The notes below the pieces were generated by a model that was not told the DNA's origin, made no database searches, and saw only the letters and a list, made by a program, of their open reading frames with translations. From Hevea brasiliensis (Eukaryota > Streptophyta > Magnoliopsida > Malpighiales > Euphorbiaceae): DNA of 64,000 nucleotides. Location: contig NC_079504.1 of the NCBI RefSeq assembly GCF_030052815.1, positions 41,609,041 through 41,673,040 of the forward strand. Direction: 5' to 3'. Positions 42,799 through 54,406 of this stretch are shown in pieces; within the stretch, counting starts at the first letter, position 1, and each line of letters begins with the position of its first letter. The translations under genes and the position numbers were made by a program.

Positions 42799-44691
42799 AT
42801 GGCATCCTCGAGTCAGTCGGCAGAAAAGGTTCAGAATGCTAAACTTTGGTCCAAATCAGCTCATAGTCCGGTACCCTCGCAAAATGATGTTTCCGAGGCA
42901 CATGCTAGCTTACTACCTTCACTAGATCTGAATAAAATAGAGGTCAGAATGAACGACCTCGAGGGTCTGTCTAATGGATGGAGGTCGCTTCCTGATCAGG
43001 TCAAGGCACGATTTGAAGAGAAGTACGGGAGGATTGCAACCTTAATGCTAGTCAAGGTCCAAATCTCGGCATTAAAGGCCATGCTGTCGGTTTAGAATCC
43101 TAAGTACGGGGTATTCTCTTTCAATGATATTGATACGGTTCCCACTTTGGAGGAATATTAGACACTACTAGGGATTCCTTATTCATCGCAAAATCGGATC
43201 TATCTACACCTTGAGCATAGGCAGACCTGGAAACGGTTAACACATTTGTTGGGTATCCCTTCGGAGGACGCGAAGTCAAAAGAAACTGTCAAAGGGAACA
43301 CGCATGGATGGTATTGGACCTACCTCGAGAAGCGGTTAGATCAGTACCTCCAAGAGAAACAGTGGGATCAAGCTTCGGTAGCACTCGCCTTGGGAATCTA
43401 TGGTCTGATTTTGTTCCCGAGACCATTGGGAATCATAACTTGCAACGCGGTGGAAGTGTTCGGATGAGAAAGGCAGGAGATCAATCCAATACCGGCGATC
43501 CTTGCGGAGACTTTATTAACCCTTACCTACTGCAGACAACAGGGCAAAGGGTCCCTTAAGTGTTGTTCTCAACTGTTATACCTCTGGATTGTCAGTCACG
43601 TGTGTCCCGTGGAGACAAAGGGATTGACTTGGTACCTTGACCAGCCTCCCATCGAGAGAATGACCCGGTTAGTAATCAGTCTGAAGAATGAACAGCAGTG
43701 GTGGGAACGGATTTTGAGTTTCAATGGCCATAATTACTGTTGGAGGAAGCTGTGGACGTCAGGCCAATCCGTTCTGATCGGTACAGGGGGTAATCAGTCG
43801 GTGTCCCTAATTGGAATAACCGGATACACAAGTTACACTCCGGCATTGGTAATGAGGCAGTTTGGCTCAACACAGTTCGTGATCAACATTGAAGAATACC
43901 ACCAAGGTCACTTCTACCATGAGCTCAAGGAAGAGGAAGGGCTGAAAATGGCTCGCAAGTCTTGGGAAAACATCACTCTGATGGAGAGATCACCTAAAGG
44001 CCCAAGTGCCTCGGGCGATTATCTTAAATGGAGAGCTGACAGGGACCGAGAACACTCTACTGTAGAATTCGAGGACAGTAACCCTCGCCAAAACATCCTA
44101 TTAGAAGAAGTTGATAATCGCCCGATGACTCACTACAAAAAGCAAACACCGAGAACTCACAACCGCAAGAACGAATGAAACAGTTGGAGGACCAACAAAG
44201 AAAAGCTTAAAAGAAGAGTGAGAAGACTCAAGGAAGAGGCAAGAGTCGAAAGGATGGGGTTCGAAAAGCTAGAGGTACAGTGGGAAAAGGAAAAAGACTC
44301 TCTTCAAGCTGAGGTCAAAGAGATGAAAGGGCAGAATAGTAAGCTTCAGGAAAGGATGAAATACCAAGAGGTACTCGTTGAAGAGTATAAGCAAGAAAAC
44401 AAAAAGAAGAAGCTCGAAACAAAAGAACAGGCACTACTCATTAACGATATCCTGAAAGAGTGTGCTAAGGAAAGGAAATAGAAAGAAAAACAACCACACC
44501 TCTATCAAGAACTGAAAGAGAATGTTGACCAGCTGGAGAGAATAATAGCACAGGGAAAACAAGAACTATTACCTGAATCCGAGTATGCTCTGAAAGCATT
44601 CGATCCTGCCAAACAAGAAGAAAGGTTATATGAGTATCTCAGAAAATGTCATCTCATTATAAAGAACCTCCTAGAGCCTAGGCCGATGTAA
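42799..44691 (+). pseudogene. ORF1 of copy B (extra ORF upstream of gag)
   Basis: ATG at 42799 (MASSSQSAEKVQNAK) begins the ORF. The first block WRSLPDQVKARFEEKYGRI resembles the plant retroelement/mobile-domain DUF7745-like family (from memory). IYLHLEHRQTWKRLTHLLGI, ASVALALGIYGLILFP and YTSYTPALVMRQFGSTQ follow, then a long coiled coil (44218-44690) ending PRPM-TAA. Stops at about 43093, 43158, 43465 and 44478 and frame changes at about 43470-43620 and 44180 break it; full length would be ~630 codons. Role unknown: ORF1 is separate from gag in Ogre-like elements. A stop at 44478-44480 reads TAG where copy A has GAG. Confidence 0.75.
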
Positions 44692-45118
44692 AGAATATGG
44701 TGTACAAATTATTCAGTTAATGAAATGATTTTGGACCATTGTTTAGTAAATTTGTGAATGAATAATATGACTCGTAGGAACTCCTCGCTAGGGTTATGTG
44801 AAAAATTGAATGCGCTATATGGACAGGTATCATAAATGCGCATTCAATCCCGTCATTCACGGTCAGACCATCGAACGATGCCATGATAAAGTTGATGCGA
44901 TTATCCTTTTACAGATGACAACCTAGCTCTCAAATGCCACTGTATCCTTCGTCCAGACCAGGACTTTTAGTTTCTTTGCAAAATTCGAAGTTTATTTAAA
45001 ATTTTCTTTTTTCTTTACCCTACAGAAATCAATATTGCTTCAAACAAGGCAAGTCCACCAAGCACACACAGCTCAACCCAAGCGAGTGTACTTAACAAGA
45101 TCTCGAACAAAGAAGATA
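44692..45118 (+). other. ORF1-gag spacer of copy B
   Basis: Non-coding; TTTCTTTACCCTACAG at about 45026 is a candidate splice acceptor shared with copy A. No other feature is seen. Confidence 0.45.
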
Positions 45119-47655
45119 ATGGAAGATCAGAACAAGTACGTAACCTACAAGGGCAAGTCTCGAGTTGAAAGATCACCTTTCGAACTTATGAGACTAATGA
45201 AGGAAATGTCTCGAACAAACCCACTGCAGCCTTAATCAACCATTACCTCCCCACCTCCTACAAATGATTCTCACCACGCTTCAACCTCTTTCACTTTCCA
45301 CCACCAATCCCTGATCCGACGGTCACTGCTCCACTAAATAATGAGCCTCCTTTTTCTTATTATCCAACCGTTGAAAACCGAACCATCCCTTTCAAATGTG
45401 ATCCTCCAATTCATCCTACCCTCATTTCCCAACTTGGGGGAATACCACACAACAGAGGAGAAAATAAGGTGAGAGAAAATGAGAAGTCATGCGCTCTGAA
45501 GAGAGATTGAGAGCTATAGAGGGTCCGAATATGTATGGCTCGATTGACATGGCATCACCGAGATTAGTGCTGATGTGGTGGTGCAACCCAAATTCAAGGT
45601 CCCCGATTTTGACAAGTATACTGGGAATTCAGACCCTCGAATCCATTTGGCCACCTATATTGCCAAGATGTCCTCTATGACAGATGATGATAGACTGCTA
45701 ATCCACTTCTTTCACGAGAGCCTCTCTGGAGCAGCCCTGAGGTGGTGCGTCTAGTTAGACAGGAGCAGGCTGCGCTCCTGGAAAGATTTAGCCGAGGCCT
45801 TTTTGAAGCAGTACAAATTTAACTGTGACGTGGCCCCCACAAGGAGGATCTCGAACACAGTGCAAAGACCGGGAAAGCTTCAAGGAATATGCCCAGAGAT
45901 GGAGAGAAAAGGCGGCGGAAGTACATCCCCCGGTAACCGATAATGAGCTATGCTCTCTGTTTATCGAGACTTTGAAGGCTCCTTACTTCAACTTGATGAT
46001 TGGGAACATTTCCAACAAATTTTCTCCGACATCATACAGCTGAAAGAATAGAGGCCAATCTAAGAATGGGACGGTTGTAGGAGTTGCAGAGAACCTCGCA
46101 AAGAAGATCGCCACTTTGGCAAGAAAAAGGAGGGTGATGTGCATTCACCACCGTCAAACAATTATTCCCCCTTCCCTCAAAACAACTACCGGCCATATCC
46201 TCCCTCTCATGGCCAAACCATCGCAAATATTCCACTTCTTTTCCCTAATTATCCGCAACCACGCCCACAATATCCCCCACCTACAAATTTCCAACCGAGA
46301 TCACCTCCTCCTCCTGCTCAACCAAGACTGCCACAAAACAACCCAAGACCTCCAAGGAACCCTGATCCACCTCTTCCCCTTCCACTCAGCGAAATATACC
46401 GATACCTCGTCGGTATAAACCAGATTGTACCAGTCCCCTTAGACCCAATCCAGCCGCCATATCCCAGGTGGTATGATGCCACTGCCCGTTGTGAGTACCA
46501 TGGAGGGGCACAAGGGCATTCAACTGATAATCGCGGGCACTCGAGGGAGAGTGCACGCTTTAGTCCGAAATGGGTGGTTGAAGATCGAGGGAAATGGTTC
46601 CCTCCCCAATGTTACCTCAAACCCACTGCCTAACCATAATACGGGCAGTGGTGTAAGTATGATAGAGTCTGAGGAAGAAGGATCAACACTAGAAGTAGAC
46701 AAGCTGGTTCCTTTCTTTGAGGAGATTTTTGCTGTAGCAATGAGGGAAGGCTACCTTTGCCCTCAGGTAGCGGGATTCGAAGAGAGTACGAGATGTCCTT
46801 ACCATGGAGGGGCAGCTGACCATGAGCTGCGAGATTGTGAGGGGTTCAAACGGGAGGTCCAGAACTTGCTATCCCTCAAAGTTCTGAGATATCAGACAAG
46901 GTCGAAGACGGGAGAGGAAGTGAACACCACGATTCAGCCAAACGGCTTCTACCTCCAAACCTGCAATCACCTTCTCACCCCGGTAGCCTCACCGCCAAGA
47001 TGTTATTCGAACTCCGCTCGCCTCCCGTCACCAATACTCACGCTGTCCCATGGAATTATAATTTCCAAGTTGTCACTCAGGGAGCGTCAAGCAGAACACC
47101 CGCTCATAGTCTTGCCTCACCTCCTGCACCACCAAAACCATGTTTCGCTCCTCACGAGCATTTCAGAAAGACTTATGCCGACCTACCAAATGACATTACT
47201 CCCAAACTAGTCCTCACCGTTATCGCAACAAAGCCCTCTCCACTGAGCAAGAAGTCGAGTTTATAACTCAAGTGGGAGGTGTTACTAAACGAAGAAAGAG
47301 AAAAGAGGAAAGGGAAAGTAAAGATGGGAGAGTCATCAAGAAATACGTAAGAGGAGGTTGAGAAAGCAGGGAAGTAGACCTACTAACATAAGGAAGAGGA
47401 AGAACTGCTGCTCCAAATAATGAAACAGAGCGAGTATGATGTGGTGGAGCAGTTGAGAAAAACACCCGCCCGAATTTCACTGTTATCACTGATCCTGAGC
47501 TCGGAAGTCCACCGACAAGCCTTACAAAGAATCCTGGATCAAGCCTTTGTAAACCCCGACATTACTCCGGGGCAGTTTGAGAAGATAGTAGAACAAATCC
47601 AGGCATCCAGCTTTGTAGCCTTTTCTGAAGAGGAGGTAGACTCGCAGGCTTAGGG
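45119..47655 (+). pseudogene. gag of copy B
   Basis: Begins ATGGAAGATCAG at 45119 with a coiled coil. The capsid-like core appears in shifted frames: RLRAIEGPNMYGSIDMA (45490), HESLSGAALRWC (45715) and FKEYAQRWREKAAEVHPP (45858). Two Cys/His motifs follow, CEYHGGAQGHSTDN (46491) and CPYHGGAADHELRDC (46794), which take the place of zinc knuckles. The C-terminal block KQSEYDVVEQLRKTPARIS (47423) ends at 47653. At least six frame changes occur. The product would form the particle and bind RNA. Confidence 0.8.
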
Positions 47656-48561
47656 CACAATAAAGCTCTACATGTAACTGTGAAGTGTAAGGGTTGTATA
47701 GTGGCCAAGGTCCTCATCGATAACGGATCAGCCCTCAATGTACTGCCTAGCGCTACCTTAGCCAGGCTGCCAGTCGACCAATCGTATATACGTCAGAGTG
47801 CAATGGTGGTAAGAGCCTTTGACGGTACCAAGAGAGAGGTGCTGGGAGACATTGACTTGCCAATCCAAGTCGGTGCATGTACTTTCAACGTCACGTTTCA
47901 GGTGATGAACATTGAGCCGGCTTACACTATGCTGTTGGGAAGGCCATGGATCCATTCTGCGAATGCTGTTCCTTCAACTTTGCACCAGAAAATAAAATAC
48001 ATTAAGGACGGCAAAATCATCACTGTAAGGGGTGAAGAGGCCATATTGGTCACCAAGCCGCAATCACTTCCTTATGTGGAAGCGGCCGAGGAGTCGTTGG
48101 AGAGTTCTTTCCAGGCCCTTGAATTGCAAGATACCGGAAAGGAGGGGGCTATGGCTATGGTGGCCAAAGTGATGTCGAGGAACGGGTATCAAGAGGGGAA
48201 AGGCTTGGGCACCACACTGCAAGGAATCGTGGAACCCATACCGGCTATTCAGAAAATAGGCCGTTGTGGTTTGGGATATGAGGAGGATGCCCTCGTGGAT
48301 GGGCGATTCTGGATGAGGAAAATACTTCGGGATCAGAGGTTTGACCAGAAGATAGGAAAGATGAAAGTAGTCCCGAGAATCACGGAGATCTTCACTAAGC
48401 CTGGCCATTCAACATCCGGCAAATACAGAAGAATCACCCGATGATCCATCCATAGATGTCATCCAACTGGACTCCTTGTATGAGGCCCTAGTCTCGCCAA
48501 TGGCTGAGGGGCAGGAGCTTGACAACTGGACAACAGAGGATATCCCTGTACTCAATTTCGA
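47656..48561 (+). pseudogene. Protease and G-patch region of copy B
   Basis: Open from 47680 to 48444. VLIDNGSALNVLP is the aspartic protease active site, in the D-N-G rather than D-S-G form common in this clade. MLLGRPWIHSANAVPSTLHQ follows. A G-patch-like segment (NGYQEGKGLGTTLQGI, RCGLGYE; 48183-48282) lies ~170 residues on; G-patch is an RNA-binding module reported in Tat/Ogre Pol. A single frameshift at about 48440 leads into DDPSIDVIQLDSLYEALV and then a probable splice donor at 48562. The protease would mature Gag-Pol. Confidence 0.85.
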
Positions 48562-48744
48562 GTAAAGTACCTCTGGTTATCTACACTTGATCATTTTGTC
48601 CATGGTGACAAGTGTAATACTGTAAATGGACCTTTTCTTATGGCATTAATATTAATGAATTGATAGCGCATTTTAAATCCAATACTCTCTTTCTTTCCTT
48701 TTTAATTCCATCCTTATAACACATTCTATTCTTTATTCATTCAG
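48562..48744 (+). other. Probable intron between protease and RT (copy B)
   Basis: GTAAAGTACC at 48562 follows the coding-like end NTTEDIPVLNFE-type sequence. The region is AT-rich, with a pyrimidine tract ending TTTATTCATTCAG at 48744. Coding-like sequence resumes after it. Length 183 bp. An intron at this position is a described hallmark of Ogre elements; here it is supported by splice consensus and position only. Confidence 0.6.
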
Positions 48745-49983
48745 GACTATTCATCAATTAACACCTAATAATCCAATAGACTCGTAAATTCCTCCGTTAA
48801 TTTTGAAATCCCCATAACTGCCATTACTTCAAGTGATTCTGAGAAAGACCTTACACAAGAAGACAGTGATAAGGATGAGCCCTCCCTCGTGCCTTGTGGA
48901 GACGAAACGCGCACCGTAAACTTAGGCACGGAAGAAGTAAAAAGGGAACTTAAGGTAGTGAAAAGTGAAGAATTGGGAGATATGATCAGTCTGCTTAAAG
49001 AATTCCTCGATGTATTTTCCTGGAGCTATGATGATATGGTGGGTTTGGACCCTCAGATAGTAACGCACAAAATTCCCTTAATTCCAGGAACGATTCCGGT
49101 GAAGCAGAAACTAAGGAGAATGAATCCCGACACACTGCTCAAGGTTCGAGATGAAGTCAAGAAACAGTATGACGCCGGGTTCTTGGAAGTAGTCAAATAT
49201 CCCCAATGGGTGGCTAACGTCGTCCCGGTAATGAAGAAGGACGGGAGAGTCAGGGTGTGCGTTGACTACAGGGATCTTAATAAAGCTAGCTTGAAAGACG
49301 ATTTCCCTCTCCCCCACATTGATGTGTTAGTTGACAATGCTGCGGGATTGGGCAGGTGTTCATGTATTGATGGGGCATCAGGGTACAATCAGATCCCAAT
49401 GGACGAGGAAGACAAGGATAAAACTGCTTTCATCACTCAATGGGGAGTATTTTGCTATCGGGTCATGCCCTTCGGGTTGAAGAATGCCGGGGCTACTTAC
49501 CAGCGCGCAATGGTCACATTATTCCACGATATGATGCATAAAGAAGTGGAGGTGTACGTGGATGATATGATCATTAAATCCAGGGGAGAAGAGAGCCACG
49601 TTCAGGTGATGAGAAGGGTATTCGAAAGGCTCAGGAAATACCAGTTGAAACTGAACCCTGCCAAATGCATATTCGGAGCTAGATCGGGAAAGTTGTTGGG
49701 ATTCATAGTAAGCGAGAAAGGGATAGAAGTAGATCCAGACAAAGTTCGAGCTATTCAAGAAATGCCATCCCCAAAAATAGAAAGGGAGGTGCGCAGTTTT
49801 CTGGGAAAGTTGAACTACATTTCGAGATTTATTTCTAATCTCACTGCCAAAGCTGAGCCTATTTTCAGACTACTCCGGAAGAACAACCCTACCCAATGGG
49901 ATTCAGTTTGTCAAGCGGCTTTCGAGACAATCAAGCAAGATTCACAAATCCACGATTGGTTCCACTGTATGGCGTGCCTTTGA
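48745..49983 (+). pseudogene. Reverse transcriptase of copy B
   Basis: The frame open to 49983 contains the full RT fold order: VMKKDGRVRVCVDYRDLNKA, CSCIDGASGYNQI, YRVMPFGLKNAGATYQ and the active site EVYVDDMIIKS, then LNPAKCIFGA, KLLGFIVS and the connection FLGKLNYISRF. Upstream acidic residues (EIPITAITSSDSEKD) continue in frame from about 48805; one stop or frameshift lies at about 48785. The palm is intact in this reading; the frame is lost at about 49930, before RNase H. Copies element RNA into cDNA. Confidence 0.9.
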
Positions 49984-50300
49984 TCCTCAGATATGGCACC
50001 CAAGAGAACTCGATGGGATGTGTTTTGGGACAATATGATGATACCGGCCGAAAAGAGAGGGCCATTTATTACCTGAGCAAGAAGTTCAATGATTGTGAAT
50101 CAAGGTACTCTTTCTTAGAAAAGACTTGCTGCGTGTTAGCTCGACAAAGAAATCGCCTCAAGCACTACATGTTGAATCACAAGACATGGCTCATCTCCAG
50201 GATGGATCCTATCAGATATGTATTCGAAAGCCCATTCGTGCCAGGAAGGATAGCCAAGTGGTAGGTTATACTCTCCCAGTACGACATAGTCTACGTGACC
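49925..50300 (+). pseudogene. First RNase H of copy B
   Basis: GCVLGQYDDTGRKERAIYYL and SKKFNDCESRYSFLEKTCC are the conserved blocks of the classic Gypsy RNase H that follows RT. The N-terminal catalytic region around 49930-49990 is damaged by deletions. The frame ends at KW-TAG (50262-50264), where the family has Gln, consistent with a C to T change. RNase H removes the RNA strand during cDNA synthesis. Confidence 0.8.
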
Positions 50301-50865
50301 CGGAAAGCGGTAAAAGGTAGCGTGATCGCTGACCTCCTAGCGGAAAATCCTATCCAGGATTATGAAGCTCTGGATTTTGAGTTCCCTGATGAGCATATTA
50401 ATGAGGTAGATCACGAAGAAGACGCCACCGACGCATGGGAAATGTATTTTGATGGAGCAGTCAATTTATCCGGGAATGGAATCGGAGCTGTACTAGTATC
50501 CCCGGACGGAAAACACTTCCCGATAGCTGTCAAGTTGAGATTTGACTGTACCAACAATGTCGCAGAATATGAAGCTTGTGTAATGGGTCTACAAGCTGCT
50601 ATCGAGATGAAAATCAGAAAGTTGAAGGTGTACGGAGACTCGGCTCTGATAATTTATCAAGTCAAGGGAGAATGGCAAACCAAAGATCCCAAGCTGATCC
50701 CATATCAGAAGTACCTACTGGAGCTAATCAAGGAATTCGAAGAAATCTCTTTCACCCATCTTAGCAGAGACAAGAATCAATTTGCTGATGCCTTAGCTAC
50801 TCTAGCTGTTATGGCTCAAATCGAAGAAGGGCAGACGACTCAAGCATTGAAGATTAAAGCAAGGG
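50295..50865 (+). pseudogene. Second (archaeal-like) RNase H of copy B
   Basis: In the long open frame 50295-51803, residues ~50-190 read MYFDGAVNLSGNGIGAVL, NNVAEYEACVMGLQAA, LKVYGDSALIIYQVKGEW and HLSRDKNQFADALATLAV. These give the D, E, D and final D of an RNase H fold. A second RNase H of this kind after the first is diagnostic of the Tat clade. All four acidic positions are present, so this domain looks the least damaged with integrase. Confidence 0.9.
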
Positions 50866-51803
50866 ATGAGCCAGCTTACTGCTTCATGGTTGAAGAAGAG
50901 CCCGATGGAAAGCCTTGGTATCATGATATCCTGGTCTACTGCAGAAACAGAGAATTCCCCTCAGGGGCAAGCAAAAATGAAAAGAAGATGATTCGGAGAT
51001 TAGCGTTGGGATACTTCCCCAGTGGAGAAACCCTATACAAGAGGAGCTCCAACGGCGAATTATTGAGATGTGTAGATGCAAAAGAGGCAAAGAGAATCCT
51101 TTTTGAGACTCATGAGGGAAATTGTGCAACTCACGCCAATGGACACATGATGGCTAAGCAAATCATGCGACGTGGGTATTTTTGGACCACAATGGAGAAG
51201 GATAGCGTCGAGTATTTCCGGAAGTGCCATAAGTGTCAGATCTATGCCAATCCGATAAACGTGCCACCTCATAAGCTGTTCAACCTCGTCTCACCATGGC
51301 CTTTCGCAATGTGGGGCATCGATGTGATTGGTCCCATCAATCCCAAGGCATCCAATGGACACAGATTTATCCTAGTGGCCATCGACTATTTCTCCAAATG
51401 GGTCGAAGCAACGTCGTATGCTCACATCACGCAGAACACGTTTCTTAAATTCTTCAAAAGCAATATCATCTGCCGGCATGGTCTCCCGAATGAAATCATC
51501 ACTGATAATGCCAAGAACTTGAATGGTCCGAAGATTCAGGAATTATGTGATCAATACACAATCCGGCATCTCAATTCCTCCCCGTACCGTCCCCAGATGA
51601 ATGGAGCGGTGGAAGCCGCGAACAAAAATCTAAAGAGAATAATCCGGAAAATGACGGTCACATATAGGGATTGGCATGATATGCTTCCCTACGCTCTTCA
51701 TGCATACCGGACTTCCGTAAGAACCTCAACCGGGGCAACTCCATACTCACTGGTCTATGGGATGGAAGCGCTTTTACCTATTGAGGTTGAAATTCCTTCC
51801 TAA
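50866..51803 (+). pseudogene. Integrase of copy B
   Basis: Zinc-binding H/C residues are in THANGHMMAKQIMRRGYFW and CHKCQIYA. The catalytic triad is in MWGIDVIGP, ITDNAKNLNG and MNGAVEAANKN (D, D, E). YALHAYRTSVRTSTGATPYS and GMEALLPIEVEIPS follow, and the frame stops at 51801-51803. The core appears complete. It catalyses insertion of the cDNA. Confidence 0.9.
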
Positions 51804-52158
51804 GGATTCAAGGAATCAGGGATTGATGAATCGTAATGGATCCACCAAGGTTGGATGGCTTAAACTCGCTGACGAGAAAAGATTAACAGCAGCATGTCAT
51901 GGGCAATTATACCAGAGGAGAATGGCTAGGGCATTTGATAAAGGTGTCCGCCCACGCGAATTCCAACCCGGGGACCTAGTTTTGAAGAAAGTGCTGTCGA
52001 ACCAAAACGATCCCCGGGGCAAATGGTCACCAACCTACGAGGGACCCTATGTGGTTAAAAAGGCATTTTCTGGAGGAGCCTTGATCTTAACCCACATGGA
52101 CGGTGAAGAATTCCCGAGACCTGTGAATGCCGACACTGTCAAGAGATACTATGCATAA
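51804..52158 (+). pseudogene. Integrase C-terminal part of copy B
   Basis: In a shifted frame (open from 51757) the sequence LKLADEKRLTAACHGQLYQR, FQPGDLVLKKVL and KWSPTYEGPYVVKKAFSGGA matches the C-terminal SH3-like part of Gypsy integrases and ends VKRYYA-TAA at 52156-52158. A stop and a frameshift at about 51800-51840 separate it from the core. Confidence 0.85.
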
Positions 52159-52193
52159 AATGGGTAAAGGATGAAAACCCGAAAGGGCGTCCC

Positions 52194-52224
<31 letters not shown>

Positions 52225-52876
52225 TGGGGTGAAAACCCGAAAGGGCATCCCAAGAACCAAAGTGGAGAAATAAGGAAGGGGGTATGAAACCGAGGATGGA
52301 GAAGAGACCGTTACGGCATGAGGCTTCAGAGAACTTGAAATAATGGCAGTTAAAAGACTTCAAAACCAACTAAAAGGAATATGTGAGATCTATCCTTGTA
52401 CCCTTCCTTTTCCTTTGAAAGTCTATTTTTCCTAAAGCCATAATAAAGTTATACTTTATTCCTTCTGCTTTTGTTGTCCTGTTTACTCACTTTTTAATAC
52501 TATCCTTTCTCTTTGTTTAATGCGCTATTGATTAGTTAAAATTTTTGCCATAAGATTTGAATTCGAAAATTGATAACCTCACGTACTTTATTATGAGATT
52601 TGCAGGGAATGGCCTTCAAAAAAAAAAAAGAAAAAAAAAACTAGGGGTGAAAACCCGAAAGGGCGCTTCTGGTCGAATGGACGAAAAGAAAGTGAAAACC
52701 CACAAGGGCGCTTTCCGTAAAATAGGAAGAAAGTTGGGAACAGAAAAGGGGCATCCGAAGGAATGGGATCATAGGTCAAGTCTTGCAACTCCTCCTCCAT
52801 TAATCATCGGCCTTCGGTATCCTTTTAAGTACACTTCGTCAGGAAAGAACTTCATGTGTCAGGGTTAGACTTGCCT
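52159..52876 (+). other. 3' UTR of copy B with repeated CCC-GAAA-GGG hairpins and poly(A) runs
   Basis: CCCGAAAGGG occurs at 52178-52187, 52236-52245 and 52654-52663, and the variant CCCACAAGGG at 52699-52708, each inside a longer GTGAAAACCCGAAAGGGCG word. As RNA each would be a three-pair stem closed by a GAAA (GNRA) tetraloop. A29 at 52194-52222 and a second A-rich run at 52617-52640 sit between them. Similar words are common in 3' regions of Tat-type elements. Confidence 0.7.
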
Positions 52877-54270
52877 TGTAAGTTGATTTTAATTTCCTGC
52901 AATTTTAAATTTCCTGTTATCAACCTCTGGTTCCTTGATCTAAGTTGATTTTAATTTCATGCAATTTACATTTCTGTCATCAACCTCTGGTTCCTTGATC
53001 TAAGTTGATTTTAATTTCTTGCAATTTACATTCCTGCTATCAACCTCTGGCTCCTTGATCTAAGTTGATTTTAATTTCCTGCAATTTAAATTTCCTGTTA
53101 TCAACCTCTGGTTCCTTGATCTAAGTTGATTTTAATTTCATGCAATTTAAATTTATGTTATCAACCTCTGGTTCCTTGATCTAAGTTGATTTTAATTTCA
53201 TGCAATTTAAATTTATGTCATCAACCTCTGGTTCCTTGATCTAAGTTGATTTTAATTTCATGCAATTTAAATTTATGTCATCAACCTCTGGTTCCTTGAT
53301 CTAAGTTGATTTTAATTTCATGCAATTTAAATTTATGTCATCAACCTCTGGTTCCTTGATCTAAGTTGATTTTAATTTCATGCAATTTAAATTTATGTCA
53401 TCAACCTCTGGTTCCTTGATCTAAGTTGATTTTAATTTCATGCAATTTAAATTTATGTCATCAACCTCGGTTCCTTGATCTAAGTTGATTTTAATTTCAT
53501 GCAATTTAAATTTATGTCATCAACCTCTGGTTCCTTGATCTAAGTTGATTTTAATTTCATGCAATTTAAATTTATGTCATCAACCTCTGGTTCCTTGATC
53601 TAAGTTGATTTTAATTTCATGCAATTTAAATTTATGTTATCAACCTCTGGTTCCTTAATCTAAGTTGATTTTAATTTCATGCAATTTAAATTTATGTCAT
53701 CAACCTCTGGTTCCTTGATTTAAGTTGATTTTAATTTCATGCAATTTAAATTTATGTCATCAACCTCTGGTTCCTTGATCTAAGTTGATTTTAATTTCTT
53801 GCAATTTAAATTTATGTCATCAACCTCTGGTTCCTTGATCTAAGTTGATTTTAATTTCATGCAATTTAAATTTATGTTATCAACCTCTGGTTCCTTGATC
53901 TAAGTTGATTTTAATTTCATGCAATTTAAATTTCTGTCATCAACCTCTGGTTCCTTGATCTAAGTTGATTTTAATTTCATGCAATTTAAATTTATGTCAT
54001 CAACCTCTGGTTCCTTGATCTAAGTTGATTTTAATTTCTTGCAATTTACATTCCTGCTATCAACCTCTGGTTCCTTGATCTAAGTTGATTTTAATTTCTT
54101 GCAATTTACATTTATGTCATCAACCTCTGGTTCCTTGATCTAAGTTGATTTTAATTTCTTGCAATTTACATTCCTGCTATCAACCTCTGGTTCCTTGATC
54201 TAAGTTGATTTTAATTTTCCTGTTATCAACCTCTGGTTCCTTGATCCAAGTTGGTTTTAATTTTCTAGTA
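52877..54270 (+). repeat. 60-bp satellite-like array in the 3' UTR, 23 units
   Basis: The anchor CAACCTCTGGTTCCTTGATC occurs 23 times at ~60-bp spacing, followed in each unit by TAAGTTGATTTTAATTTC, then (A/T/C)TGCAATTTA and a variable T-rich end. Central units (53161-54000) are almost identical; edge units (ATTCCTGCTAT or TTTCCTGTTAT variants) are more diverged. The array lies between pol and the PPT. Tandem repeats in exactly this place are known from Tat/Ogre/Retand-type elements and are a source of satellites. Confidence 0.97.
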
Positions 54271-54406
54271 TTCTAACTTCTGTTGCCAATTTCTAGGTCA
54301 TTAACTTAGGTACACCTAATCGTCCAAAATATGAGTCTGAATCTTTACATAATTCCTACACGGAAATTTTTTTTCCTTTAATAGAAATTATGTAAAGAGG
54401 GGCAGT
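54271..54406 (+). other. End of 3' UTR and polypurine tract of copy B
   Basis: The short unique tail ends with AAAGAGGGGCAGT directly before the 3' LTR terminus TGTCGACA. The purine run AAAGAGGGG is the plus-strand primer site. Confidence 0.9.

Noticed and set aside
52877..54270. CRISPR-like regular array
   Set aside because: The 60-bp units are head-to-tail with no unique spacers, in a plant retrotransposon 3' UTR. It is a satellite-type tandem repeat.
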